In this document: in pieces, positions 29,380 through 39,322 of the stretch
Layout: each line of letters begins with the position of its first letter
Position numbering within the stretch: the first letter of the stretch is position 1
Assembly (NCBI GenBank): GCA_947491315.1
Contig: CANLII010000001.1
Span: 62,001 to 126,000, forward strand
Reading direction: 5' to 3'
Origin: Ignavibacteria bacterium
Lineage (GTDB): Bacteria > Bacteroidota > Ignavibacteria > Kapaibacteriales > UBA961
DNA: 64,000 nucleotides
Program-made: the position numbers and the translations under genes
Notes under the pieces: model-generated
Database searches by the model: none
What the model was told of the DNA's origin: nothing
The model's input: the letters and a program-made list of their open reading frames with translations, nothing else

Positions 29380-30615
29380 TCATGAAGCGGAGTCAGAGAG
29401 TTGATAATCGGTAATTTTTCTATACAATGTTCTTTCACTTATGCCAAGTACTTTGGCCGCCATTCGACGATTGCCGGCATATTTCGTAAGCGCGGATTGT
29501 ATCAATTGTTTTTCCATTTCTTCCAAATTGAAATGGATATCTTGAGAGAATTCATCCGGATAGGGAAGAGCATTATTGGTGATCACAGGGTATTCGGTGA
29601 TTGATTGCTCAGCTGCTCTTTGTGCTTGCATTTCGAGTTGCGCTGTTTTTTCAAAAATTGCCGCCAATGCTCTTTTGATTTCAATCAATTCATTTTTCAT
29701 TTCGAGTAAAGTGCGGAATACAATATCCGATTCTTGTGGAAAGTTCGATTGCTGAGCATGTGAGGAAAGTATGATTGCATGTTCATTTGGTATAGATGCA
29801 TGTAAACCGTCTTGTTCACCTATTTGCTTTTGGAGCATGATGCGGTCTATGATGCGACCATGTTCAAGAGTAGAAACGCTTTCTATGACATTCCGTAATT
29901 CACGAATATTTCCCGGCCAAGAATGAGTTTCAAGAAAATCAAGTGCTTCATCTGTATATCCTTTATAGGAAACACGGTTTTTCTTGGCAATTCTCGAAGC
30001 ATAATATTCTGCAAGAAGTGGTATGTCTTCCTTATGCTTTCGAAGAGATGGCAAATGTAATTGAAATGAATTCAGACGGAAATACAAATCTTGTCTGAAT
30101 CTGCCATTACGAATTTCATAGTTTAAGTCACGATTGGTTGCTGCTATAACCCTGACATTTACTTTGTGAACCTCTGATGATCCTATGCGAGAAAATTCAC
30201 CAGACTCAAGTATGCGAAGTAATTTTACCTGAGTGGCGATTGGCATTTCACCAATTTCATCGAGTAAAATCGTGCCTTTGTGAGCAACTTCAAAGAAACC
30301 TTTTCTTTGCTCAACAGCTCCTGTAAATGCACCTTTTTCATGTCCGAAAAGTTCGGATTCAAGCAAAGTTTCAGGAATAGCTCCACAATTCACACTTACG
30401 AATGCCTGAGAATTGCGTTCGCTTAATCCATGAAGAGCATGTGCGAATACTTCTTTTCCAGTCCCTGTTTCACCAGTAATTAAGACAGTCAAATCCGTTG
30501 GTGCAACTTTCAGAAGTTTCAATATGACTTCACGCATGAGTTCTGACTCGCCGATGATGCCGAAGCGATCACGGAGAAAATCCATGGTCTTATCATCGAG
30601 AATGTCGTACATCAT
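29380..30615 (-). CDS. Sigma-54 dependent transcriptional activator (AAA+ plus Fis-type HTH, no receiver domain)
   Basis: GETGTGKE Walker A, intact ESELFGHEKGAFTGA, RVIAATNRDL, SWPGNIRELRNVIE, and C-terminal NRRMAAKVLGISERTLYRKI helix-turn-helix. Start chosen at the Met overlapping the rhodanese stop; the longest ORF starts at 30642. Confidence 0.9.
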   Translation of the reverse strand: MMYDILDDKTMDFLRDRFGIIGESELMREVILKLLKVAPTDLTVLITGETGTGKEVFAHALHGLSERNSQAFVSVNCGAIPETLLESELFGHEKGAFTGAVEQRKGFFEVAHKGTILLDEIGEMPIATQVKLLRILESGEFSRIGSSEVHKVNVRVIAATNRDLNYEIRNGRFRQDLYFRLNSFQLHLPSLRKHKEDIPLLAEYYASRIAKKNRVSYKGYTDEALDFLETHSWPGNIRELRNVIESVSTLEHGRIIDRIMLQKQIGEQDGLHASIPNEHAIILSSHAQQSNFPQESDIVFRTLLEMKNELIEIKRALAAIFEKTAQLEMQAQRAAEQSITEYPVITNNALPYPDEFSQDIHFNLEEMEKQLIQSALTKYAGNRRMAAKVLGISERTLYRKITDYQLSDSAS

Positions 30616-31253
30616 TACTTGCCTGAACCATTCTGTTTCCAATCATCCCAACCACCTATATAGATATACACCTTCTTGAAGCCTAATCCAATCAAGTTAT
30701 TGCTGAGTTCATGACTCAATTCACACTGTCCTCCACCACAATACACGATGATGCGAATATCCTTATTCATTCCTATGAGTTCTGGAATATATTGCTGGAA
30801 TTCCATGGCAAAAATATTTCGAGCTTTCGGAAGATGTCCTTCTGCAAATTCATGTTCATTTCTCGCATCAATGACCATCACGGAGGGATCTGCCAATAAC
30901 TTCTTTACTTGAACATAATTCACTGCTTTTGCTTTTGCAGGTCCTTGGTCTTCTACAGATTTATTACCATCATTTGCAGAAGCGACTTGCTGAGTTGATG
31001 GAATAGGTTTTACCGAATCCTTTTTAATAGGCAATGTATCTTTTGGTAAGTCTTTGATGGGCAAAGTATCTGAAGATATTGCTGAATTTGTATTGATTTG
31101 TTCAAATTCATCATCATTGGCAATTTCCAGAGCTTGTTTTTCTCTGATGAGAGAAATGGCATTGGGATTACTCAAACCATTGAACCAAAATGCGAGGATG
31201 GTTGATATCCCAAGAATGATCATGATATCAATAAGAAGCTGATTCTTTTTCAT
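30615..31253 (-). CDS. Membrane-anchored rhodanese-like domain protein
   Basis: N-terminal TM, low-complexity linker, then rhodanese core (VMVIDARNEHEFAEGHLPKARNI ... IIVYCGGGQCELSHELSNNLIGLGFKKVYIYIGGWDDW) with the catalytic Cys loop. Confidence 0.9.
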   Translation of the reverse strand: MKKNQLLIDIMIILGISTILAFWFNGLSNPNAISLIREKQALEIANDDEFEQINTNSAISSDTLPIKDLPKDTLPIKKDSVKPIPSTQQVASANDGNKSVEDQGPAKAKAVNYVQVKKLLADPSVMVIDARNEHEFAEGHLPKARNIFAMEFQQYIPELIGMNKDIRIIVYCGGGQCELSHELSNNLIGLGFKKVYIYIGGWDDWKQNGSGK

Positions 31254-31325
31254 AAGAAAATATAATGTTAATAGGGCATAATGACAGAAATATACGCAAT
31301 TCTGTCAGTACGATAAAGTATAAAG

Positions 31326-33752
31326 TCAGAATCTTGTACCGATCGAAAAAGAAAAGAGTATTGGTCCTTGAATCACCCCATCGGGTGAAGAAACAAAGAA
31401 GAAACTTTTGCCAGCTGATATTCTGGCAGGTCCTAGCGGAGTCTTTGCATGCATGGTGATTCCTATGCCATGTTGCATGCTTCCAATTGAAATTGTTTCA
31501 AATCCATTCCATGTTGAGCCAACATCATATCGAGCAGAGAAATGCAGTGGAACCAAAAATGAAATGGGGGAAGCCCATCGAAATTCGCATGAACCCATGA
31601 TTAATTGTGCACCTCTTTGATCATCTTCACGCTTTCCGAAAAACATATCATCTCTTCCTAGAGAAACAAATTCCGGATTTGGAGTTGTATTGTCAGAAAA
31701 GACAGAATGCAAACGAGGAGTTATGGTGAGTTTATGATATGTAATTGAGCGAGCAAAAGTGGCATTGATTCTAGAAAATGCAATCTGATTTTTGAGCAAT
31801 GGCAATGATGTTTCAAGTGATAATTCAAGAAATCTTCCGCTCTTAGGTAAATCCGCATCATCTCTGGTATCTATCTTGGATTGAATTTTCCATGTAAGTA
31901 TCGGAGAATATGTTGGAAATACATCTGTCTGAATTTCATAAATTCTTTGTTGTTCAAGACGAAATCTAGATTGCAAAATACCTGATTTTCCAAGTGTTCT
32001 TGTTAAGTCAGCCATCATTCCAAATCGATCCTCTCTCAATTCTTCAAGACGCTTGATTTCATATGTTTCTCCGGAGGGTCTTATGCTTCTTTGATATTGA
32101 AACATCTGCTTATATGATGAATAGCCATGAAGAGAAAATCCCCATTGAGAACCGAATAAAGTATTTTTCCCAAAACTCAATAGACCGGCTCGATTTCTGG
32201 AACCACCAATGAGTGATAATGAAGACCACAATGATGTGCCTAAAACATTTGCATCATATCCATCAAGTACCAATTGACCAAATCTCTCATTATCTACTCT
32301 TGCTCCGACACCAATATATTGAGGAGATTTTTCCCAAGCCTGAATATCGTAATGCAGTGTGTCGAGTATGAATTTTGGTCTGATGTCAATTCGCTCATAC
32401 TTGTCACCAGAAATCAATGCGTCCCATTGATTATTGATTGATATTGTATTGAGTAAGGAATGTTGCATGAGTTCAGAAATTACAATTGAAGAATCAAGGG
32501 CATATTTGACATGTATTTTAAATTCTTTCGGTGGACTACATTTCCATGTGATGACCTTTGAGATTGAGTCAAAAATCGGATGAAAACGAACAAAAGAAAT
32601 TGAATCTTTGCGTAATAATCTGTGGATAGCATGTTTTTTTTGCGAGAGAGTACCCTTCATTTGTATAATGGAATCAATGAAAACGATCATTGATTGTGTT
32701 AGTATTGTTGAGTCAATGGATAAGACATGATTGAATTCCTCATATTTCATTGAACTTGAATCAGTCTCATATATTCCAAAAGAACGAAGTGAATCCTTAA
32801 TCGTTGACATTGCTTTCATTGCAGCAATCTCGCCTTGCACAATCGTAAATGGGATATGCGTTGGATCAGTGTTTTTTGCATCATCAAGTAGTGGAGAGAT
32901 AGTAATGGGTGATATGAGTAGACTCTTCTCTTCTTGACTTTTCAGCATTATTCCAACAATCTGCTCTGCAATACTCCAAGGTGTATTGAGTTCTTTTTCA
33001 GGAAGCAAGCCAGAAATCGAGTTGACAGTAATGATGATATCAGGATTGAATTCTTTTTTTGCAACATTGACAGGGATATTATCCAATACTCCACCATCGA
33101 CCAATAACAATGAATCATAACGAACCGGTGAATAACGAAGAGGTATTGTAGAACTCGCCTTAATGATTGTTGGTAAATCTCCCGATCGATGTATGATGGA
33201 AGTACCTGTTATTAAATCGGTTGATATTGCTCGGAACGGTATGCGTAGTGAGTCGAAAGATTGCCATGCAGTAAATGGTGCATTCCATAGTAATTCCTGC
33301 AATTGGCCCTGATAGTGTATGCCTTTTGACACTGCTTTTGGTAAATCAAATGAAAAAGTATTGAGTCTCATCGAAAAGAGATGTCTGTCATCTGCAATCT
33401 TTTGATCAAGAAACATATCTTGTCTGTTGACTTCAGAAGCTGAAGAAAGCAGTTTCTCCCAATCGGTGTTTAGTACTATCTGCTCTATTTCATCAGGTGT
33501 ATAACCGGATGCATACAGTCCACCGATATATGCACCGATACTTGTCCCAATGATATAATCAATAGGTATTGAATATTTCTCCAATACTTTGAGCACCCCG
33601 ATTTGAGACATTCCTCTGAATCCTCCTCCACTCAAAACCAATGCGACTTTGGGTCTTTTCTCATTCTGTTTGGCCTGCATTGATACAATATTGGTACAAT
33701 CAAACAACAAAATGAAGGTGAGTATTAGAATATGTAATGGGAGATTGTTCAT
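31326..33752 (-). CDS. Patatin-like phospholipase with C-terminal outer-membrane barrel region (PlpD/type Vd-like architecture)
   Basis: KVALVLSGGGFRGMSQIGVLKVLEK, GTSIGAYIGGLYASGYTP (GxSxG) and LVDGGVLDNIPV (DGG) motifs. The roughly 350-aa C-terminal region resembles a beta barrel and ends FSFSIGTRF. Confidence 0.85.
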   Translation of the reverse strand: MNNLPLHILILTFILLFDCTNIVSMQAKQNEKRPKVALVLSGGGFRGMSQIGVLKVLEKYSIPIDYIIGTSIGAYIGGLYASGYTPDEIEQIVLNTDWEKLLSSASEVNRQDMFLDQKIADDRHLFSMRLNTFSFDLPKAVSKGIHYQGQLQELLWNAPFTAWQSFDSLRIPFRAISTDLITGTSIIHRSGDLPTIIKASSTIPLRYSPVRYDSLLLVDGGVLDNIPVNVAKKEFNPDIIITVNSISGLLPEKELNTPWSIAEQIVGIMLKSQEEKSLLISPITISPLLDDAKNTDPTHIPFTIVQGEIAAMKAMSTIKDSLRSFGIYETDSSSMKYEEFNHVLSIDSTILTQSMIVFIDSIIQMKGTLSQKKHAIHRLLRKDSISFVRFHPIFDSISKVITWKCSPPKEFKIHVKYALDSSIVISELMQHSLLNTISINNQWDALISGDKYERIDIRPKFILDTLHYDIQAWEKSPQYIGVGARVDNERFGQLVLDGYDANVLGTSLWSSLSLIGGSRNRAGLLSFGKNTLFGSQWGFSLHGYSSYKQMFQYQRSIRPSGETYEIKRLEELREDRFGMMADLTRTLGKSGILQSRFRLEQQRIYEIQTDVFPTYSPILTWKIQSKIDTRDDADLPKSGRFLELSLETSLPLLKNQIAFSRINATFARSITYHKLTITPRLHSVFSDNTTPNPEFVSLGRDDMFFGKREDDQRGAQLIMGSCEFRWASPISFLVPLHFSARYDVGSTWNGFETISIGSMQHGIGITMHAKTPLGPARISAGKSFFFVSSPDGVIQGPILFSFSIGTRF

Positions 33753-33848
33753 GCGAGATTGGAATCGTAAGATATCTTTGACTACAAACTACAAGGTTTC
33801 CGAATATTCTATGGCATGAGCAGTGAATGGCAGTCTTTGAATGGACAT

Positions 33849-35408
33849 TCATGCTGAAAATGAAATGGCTACTCCAAGACATTCTTCAAGCAATGCAGTT
33901 CTTCGATCCGCACCCCAAATTTCGATATCTATGAGTGCATCTTTTTGTGTAAACAATGCAATGGACATTGTGGTATCATGTATATCGCAGTGCAAAGTAT
34001 GTATCAATTGTTGCTGTCTTCTATCGAGTCCTTCTGCAATGCGTAATATCCCTGCCAATATCGAAATGATTCTTTGTCTTTCAGGACTGCAGGAAGCAAA
34101 ACTGGGATGTTTTCTTTTGGGATGACTTTTTCTATGATAGCGGGCGATCATTCCAATCATTTGAGATTCATCATTCGTAAAACCCGGCATGATGCAATGG
34201 CTGATGATATACTGACTATGATGATGATGTTGATCCGGTGAAATATGATATCCTACATCATGTAAAAGAGAAGCGGCTTCCAATAACTCCCTTTCTTCAT
34301 CACCCAATTGATGTCTGTGAAAGGTATCATCAAACATTTGCAAAGCAAGCTTCTTCACATGTTCAGCATGCTCTATATTGACTTTATACTGTTCACAAAG
34401 TGAGTACACTGTATCATAACGCAATTTTGTAAGATGATGATATTCATTGATGTCTCGCAATTTTTCAACAGTATCAAAGACGATGCCCTCTCGCAAGGCA
34501 AATGTTGATATGAGTAATTTCGAAGCAGAGATAGTTCGTAGATAATGCTCCAGTATCAATGCCCCTGCCACGATGATATCAGCTCTTTTAGACTCTAAGC
34601 CCGGTATTAATAATCGTTCTTCGGTTGTATGTGCTATAGTGAGTTTGTCAATCTGCGCATAAATATCTTCACTCTGAATGGTTATTCCATTCAATGTTTC
34701 CGGAATCTTTCTCTGCTTATCGGCATAGATCATCTGTACAATTGCATGAATCGTACCTGAGCAACCAATGACTGTATCAAATCCAATTTTTTTGATTGAT
34801 GATATACATGAAGACAATTCGCCATTTATGAATGTTCGGCAAGCATTCACTCTTTCTGCTGTAATCAATCCATCCGGAAAAAATCGTTTCGTCAAACGAA
34901 GTGAACCCAATTTTGCACTGTGTATATGATGCATCTTTCCAAATTGTCCGATCACTGATTCGGTGCTTCCACCACCGATGTCTAATACCAATGCTTTTTG
35001 TGTGATGATTGGTAATGCATGCATTGCACCTACATAAATGAGTCGGGCTTCTTCTATACCGGAAATAACATCAATGTGAATCCCTGTTTCTCGCTCTATC
35101 AATGCTATGAATAGATCCTTATTTTCAGCTTCTCGAAGTGCACTAGTTCCTATAGCCCTTATTTGTGCATTGGATTTTCGGGCCATAATTGAAAACCTTT
35201 TCATGGCTTTCAAGCCTCTTTCCATGGCTAGAACTGAAATTTGCTTAAAGTCTGAAGTGGCATCACCCAAACGAACCATTTCCTTTTCACGAGATAATAT
35301 GCGGAGAGACCCTTTCTCCGTCACCGATGCAATGACAGCATGAAAAGAATTCGTCCCAACATCTATCGCAGCAATGCGGCCAAGACTATCATTTTTTGGT
35401 TCGATCAT
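33849..35408 (-). CDS. Ppx/GppA phosphatase family protein with C-terminal HD domain
   Basis: RIAAIDVGTNSFHAVIASV, ALVLDIGGGSTESVIG, and LLHDVGYHISPDQHHHHSQYII HD motif. The longest ORF starts at 35462; an internal Met at about 35408 is more likely. Confidence 0.9.
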   Translation of the reverse strand: MIEPKNDSLGRIAAIDVGTNSFHAVIASVTEKGSLRILSREKEMVRLGDATSDFKQISVLAMERGLKAMKRFSIMARKSNAQIRAIGTSALREAENKDLFIALIERETGIHIDVISGIEEARLIYVGAMHALPIITQKALVLDIGGGSTESVIGQFGKMHHIHSAKLGSLRLTKRFFPDGLITAERVNACRTFINGELSSCISSIKKIGFDTVIGCSGTIHAIVQMIYADKQRKIPETLNGITIQSEDIYAQIDKLTIAHTTEERLLIPGLESKRADIIVAGALILEHYLRTISASKLLISTFALREGIVFDTVEKLRDINEYHHLTKLRYDTVYSLCEQYKVNIEHAEHVKKLALQMFDDTFHRHQLGDEERELLEAASLLHDVGYHISPDQHHHHSQYIISHCIMPGFTNDESQMIGMIARYHRKSHPKRKHPSFASCSPERQRIISILAGILRIAEGLDRRQQQLIHTLHCDIHDTTMSIALFTQKDALIDIEIWGADRRTALLEECLGVAISFSA

Positions 35409-35592
35409 TGGATCCCAAGGAATGGACTGTTGTTTTTCCATCATCATAAATGACAGATTCATCTTTTTGGATTGATTGTTTCGATTTCGGTATAAAACCT
35501 AATAGAAAACGACGAAAGAGGCCAAGCAAAGCAACAATTGCAAATACAATTCCAAGGATTATGGCAATGATCAATAGAAAAAACTTACCCAT
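35389..35592 (-). CDS. Small hypothetical membrane protein upstream of the ppx/gppA-like gene
   Basis: 67 aa with one N-terminal TM segment (FFLLIIAIILGIVFAIVALLGLF). Closely packed between clpS and the ppx-like gene on the same strand. Confidence 0.5.
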   Translation of the reverse strand: MGKFFLLIIAIILGIVFAIVALLGLFRRFLLGFIPKSKQSIQKDESVIYDDGKTTVHSLGSNDRTKK

Positions 35593-35603
35593 ATCTTTCC
35601 AAA

Positions 35604-35888
35604 TTAGAATTGTACTTCAGTCTTTAAGGAAATTTCCTCGAGTACCGCACTGACATTCAGGCATTCATGCAATGGTCCTTCATAGACAGTTGCTTTACCT
35701 GAGTTATGAACCTCCCAGGTCAAATGCTCAGCCCTATCCATAGAACAATGCACTGCTTTCAGTATCTGCATTGTGACTTCATCAAAAGTATGATGCTCAT
35801 CATTGAATAAAACGACCTTTGAATGCATCGAATCTGTCATGGAATCTAGAGTTTCTAATAAATGCTCTTCTTTTGTATCTGGGAACAC
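35604..35888 (-). CDS. clpS: ATP-dependent Clp protease adaptor ClpS
   Basis: [62 protein letters not shown] fits the ClpS pattern (LxNDxxxTxxxV..., A...VH..G.a.v). Confidence 0.9.
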   Translation of the reverse strand: MFPDTKEEHLLETLDSMTDSMHSKVVLFNDEHHTFDEVTMQILKAVHCSMDRAEHLTWEVHNSGKATVYEGPLHECLNVSAVLEEISLKTEVQF

Positions 35889-35989
35889 GGGTATTCAGCT
35901 TCTGAATGTAACAAACAACATCTGCAAAAATAATGAACATGGACCTTTTAGACATGAATGCATGTATGATTGTCAATAAAATCTTATTT

Positions 35990-36013
35990 TTGACCAATTA
36001 GTCAATTAATTGA
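35990..36013. promoter_or_regulatory. Candidate operator: overlapping palindromes upstream of the TetR gene
   Basis: TTGAC-CAATTA-GTCAA (35990-36005) and TCAATTAATTGA (36002-36013, perfect 12-bp palindrome), ending about 10 nt before the ATG at 36024. Confidence 0.5.
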
Positions 36014-36023
36014 GTGATATGTT

Positions 36024-36716
36024 ATGGCTAGAACGAAATCAGCTCCCGAAAATAGGATGGCAAAACGCATGCTCATTCTTGAAACAGCAATCGGCATATT
36101 TGCTTCCAAAGGTTATCACGCCACAATAATGCAGGATGTAGCAGATGATCTAAGTATAGCAAAAGGAACTATTTACGAATACTTTCCAAAGAAGGAAGAC
36201 TTATTTCTAGCTGTCTATGACATGTGGATGGATGAATATGAACAAGCCATGCACAAAGCTGTTGATGATCATTTTGATCCGGTATCAAAAGCTGATGCAT
36301 TGATTGACACAACAGTCGAATTTTATGAAAAACACGCAAATTATGCTCCATTGCTTTTGGAATTCTGGGCACATGCTCTTCGAAGTTCATCGGATATATT
36401 TTTAGTTCGAATACGAGAGATGAAAAAAAGACTTGCTGAATTGGGAGTGGAAGTTACCAATCAAATGCAAAAACTGCATCTATTCAGGAAAGTTGATTCT
36501 GGTTCATTTGCTGTTTTGGAATTGGGAATATCAGATGGAATATTTCTTCAATGGGTATTGGATGGTCAGCAATATTCTCTCAGAGATGCCTATAAATTCA
36601 GGCAATCTGTCATTGGATCTGGACTTATGACCGATACTTTGCGAACAATAGTTGCAACCAAAGTCGAAAAGAAATTACAACAAGGATTCATCAATCAATC
36701 AATTAATAGGAGTTAA
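36024..36716 (+). CDS. TetR/AcrR family transcriptional regulator
   Basis: ILETAIGIFASKGYHATIMQDVADDLSIAKGTIYEYFPKKEDLFLAV HTH signature. Confidence 0.95.
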   Translation: MARTKSAPENRMAKRMLILETAIGIFASKGYHATIMQDVADDLSIAKGTIYEYFPKKEDLFLAVYDMWMDEYEQAMHKAVDDHFDPVSKADALIDTTVEFYEKHANYAPLLLEFWAHALRSSSDIFLVRIREMKKRLAELGVEVTNQMQKLHLFRKVDSGSFAVLELGISDGIFLQWVLDGQQYSLRDAYKFRQSVIGSGLMTDTLRTIVATKVEKKLQQGFINQSINRS

Positions 36717-36721
36717 TCCAC

Positions 36722-39148
36722 ATGAAGCGAATGTATACGATAGTATGCTTAATGCTTTGCTTGCTATTCGCACAAGAAATGCAAGCACAAAAGAGTGTTT
36801 CCGTAAACTTAAAAGTCACGGATATGGAAAATCGCCCACTTAAAAATGTCATGTATCGCATTGACAATAAGGGTGGCAAAACAGATGCAAATGGTATAGG
36901 AAATCTCCAATTGTCTCAAGGCAACTATACGATACAATTGTCTTTGATTGGATATGCATCTACAACAACTTCGATTGAAGTGATTCCGAGTATGTCTAGT
37001 CTTTCATTCAAGATGGAAGAAAAACAAACACGCACCGAGGATGTCACTGTCTATGGTGCATCGAGGCGTCAGCAAAAAATCACGGAAGCCCCCGCAGCGA
37101 TTTCTGTTGTTCTTCCAAAGGAATTGGCCATGGCGAATTCGCATGGACAAGTTGCCAAGACCATTGAAGCAATTCAAGGAGTTGATGTAGTTCAAAGCGG
37201 AATGAATGATTTCAATGTGAATATGCGTGGTTTTAATAATTCTATCAATAGAAGAGTATTGGTTTTACTTGATGGACGAGATCCATCCACTCCACTTCTC
37301 AATCTTGTTGAATGGAATTCATTTCAAACAAATATGGGTGATATTGCATCAATTGAAGTCGTAAGAGGTCCTGGCTCCGCTCTCTATGGATCCAATGCCT
37401 ATAATGGGGTTATCAATATCACTTCAAGCGCGCCGAAAGACATTCAAGGCACAAGAGTGAGTCTGACAGGTGGAGATTATAATACATTCCGCGGCGATAT
37501 CAGACATGCCGGCGGAATTGGATCACTGTATTATAAATTCAATGCCGGTTATTCCACACAAAGACAAAGTTGGGTGAATTCACGAGATACGACGAAAGGT
37601 GGAACACTTGAATATCCCGGTCTTGCTCGTGATGTTGCAGGGAATCGTTCCGGCATTGGAATGATTGCAAATATTGATTCTCTCATCAATGCAAATAAAA
37701 ATGCTACCAACATGTTCGGGTCAGCCCGTTTTGATTATGAATTGGGTAATGAAGAAAGAGTGACCGCCGAAATGGGTTTCTCCCGTTATGGCGGTGAATA
37801 TTTTGTGAATCAAACAGGTCGCATTCTCATCAATGATGTAGAAAAACCCTATATGCGATTGGCATATAATTCCTCATCACTGAATGTTCAAGCTCATTGG
37901 AATAGAAGAAATACAATCACACCACAAATAGTGATGAATGCTGCAGCAAGTTCTGCGGAAAGAAGTGATGTGTATGTGATTGATGCTCAATGGAATGCCT
38001 CTCTCATGAATGATGCCATGAAATTGATCGTTGGTGCTTCTCATGAATACCAAGCAGTCAATACATCCATCATAGGTGCTTTACCACTGCTTAATCCTGA
38101 TAATTTGCATAATAATTTCAGTGGACTCTATGCTCAGGCGGAAATAGACCTACATTCAACACTTCGTTTTGTTGGCGCTGCTCGCATTGATCGCTCCACT
38201 TTTTTTGATACGCAATTCTCACCAAAAGTGGCATTAGTTTTCACCCCGGAAGAAAATCACACATTCCGTTTGACTTTGAATCGCTCATTCCTTCGTCCAA
38301 GTTATGCGGATTTATATCGCTATTCGCCCGCCGGTGCGCCTGTGAACCTTGCAGCTTTGGATTCAACCATTGCTTCAAAGTATAATGTTCCAAGACTTGG
38401 TTTGACTTCAGCCGTACCACAATGGAATCTGGGCAATCCGAATATCAAGGTTGAAACAGCAATGTCATATGAGCTTGGCTATAAAGGTATCATCAATAAA
38501 GATTTCTTTATGACTGTGGATGGATATCTCAATAGAAGAACAAATTTCATATCTGTTCCACTGGGAGGTCTTGCTCCTGATGTTTATACTCCTCGCAGAT
38601 ATGAAAATGAACAAGCAAATGTTGAATTGAAAACAGAATTGGACAAAATCAATAGACTTTTCTATGATCGTTTGGCGACAATACCTGCAACAGGAGCAGC
38701 GGCACTCATCATCACTCCAAAGAATATAGGAGTGATCAATGAATATGGTATTGAGATAGGATTGAACTACTATATCATGAATTGTCTTTTATTCCAAGCG
38801 AATTACTCTCATCTTGGTTTTACGGTCGAAGAAAATTCCCTACAAGCACAAAAGATAGTACCTAATGCATCACCAAATAGATATAATTTCGGTTTGCAAT
38901 ATGACAAAGATGGAATTGAATTTGGAGTGCAAGTTCGAGGAGTCACAGGATTTGAATGGCTAGCCGGATTGTTCCAAGGCTATGTTCCGGAATATTGGCT
39001 CGTCAATCTGAATGCGGGATATACGATATCCCCTGAAATCAAGGTGAGCGGAACGATTTTCAATGTTTTGGACAGAAGGCATTATCAAATATTTGGAGGA
39101 ACGATTCTCCAAAGAATGGCAAGCATGAATCTTACGCTTAACATCTGA
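36722..39148 (+). CDS. TonB-dependent outer membrane receptor with N-terminal carboxypeptidase-regulatory-like domain
   Basis: Signal peptide, CarboxypepD_reg-like fold (VNLKVTDMENRPLKNVMYRIDNKGGKTDANGIGNLQLSQGNYTIQLSLIGYAS), plug domain (RVLVLLDGRDPSTPL...IEVVRGPGSALYGSNAYNGVINITS), C-terminal barrel. Confidence 0.95.
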   Translation: MKRMYTIVCLMLCLLFAQEMQAQKSVSVNLKVTDMENRPLKNVMYRIDNKGGKTDANGIGNLQLSQGNYTIQLSLIGYASTTTSIEVIPSMSSLSFKMEEKQTRTEDVTVYGASRRQQKITEAPAAISVVLPKELAMANSHGQVAKTIEAIQGVDVVQSGMNDFNVNMRGFNNSINRRVLVLLDGRDPSTPLLNLVEWNSFQTNMGDIASIEVVRGPGSALYGSNAYNGVINITSSAPKDIQGTRVSLTGGDYNTFRGDIRHAGGIGSLYYKFNAGYSTQRQSWVNSRDTTKGGTLEYPGLARDVAGNRSGIGMIANIDSLINANKNATNMFGSARFDYELGNEERVTAEMGFSRYGGEYFVNQTGRILINDVEKPYMRLAYNSSSLNVQAHWNRRNTITPQIVMNAAASSAERSDVYVIDAQWNASLMNDAMKLIVGASHEYQAVNTSIIGALPLLNPDNLHNNFSGLYAQAEIDLHSTLRFVGAARIDRSTFFDTQFSPKVALVFTPEENHTFRLTLNRSFLRPSYADLYRYSPAGAPVNLAALDSTIASKYNVPRLGLTSAVPQWNLGNPNIKVETAMSYELGYKGIINKDFFMTVDGYLNRRTNFISVPLGGLAPDVYTPRRYENEQANVELKTELDKINRLFYDRLATIPATGAAALIITPKNIGVINEYGIEIGLNYYIMNCLLFQANYSHLGFTVEENSLQAQKIVPNASPNRYNFGLQYDKDGIEFGVQVRGVTGFEWLAGLFQGYVPEYWLVNLNAGYTISPEIKVSGTIFNVLDRRHYQIFGGTILQRMASMNLTLNI

Positions 39149-39160
39149 TAAACATTAAAA

Positions 39161-39190
39161 AAGGCTCTGAGAAATCAGAGCCTTCATTTT
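39161..39190. terminator. Probable bidirectional rho-independent terminator
   Basis: AAGGCTCTGA-GAAA-TCAGAGCCTT (perfect 10-bp stem, GAAA loop), flanked by an A-run upstream and CATTTTT downstream; between the TonB receptor and the convergent tRNA. Confidence 0.88.
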
Positions 39191-39195
39191 TCGTG

Positions 39196-39269
39196 TCGGT
39201 GTGGCGGGATTCGAACCCACGACCCCTACTACCCCAAAGTAGTGCGCTACCGGGCTGCGCTACACACCG
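39196..39269 (-). tRNA. tRNA-Pro (anticodon TGG)
   Basis: Reverse complement CGGTGTGTAGCGCAGCCCGGTAGCGCACTACTTTGGGGTAGTAGGGGTCGTGGGTTCGAATCCCGCCACACCGA folds as a cloverleaf (acceptor CGGTGTG/CACACCG, GGTTCGAATCC T-arm, anticodon TGG). CCA is not encoded. Confidence 0.96.
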
Positions 39270-39322
39270 AATCGAGCACAAATGTAGGGTATTTTTGTGA
39301 AAGTAGGAAGCCGTACTTTGCA

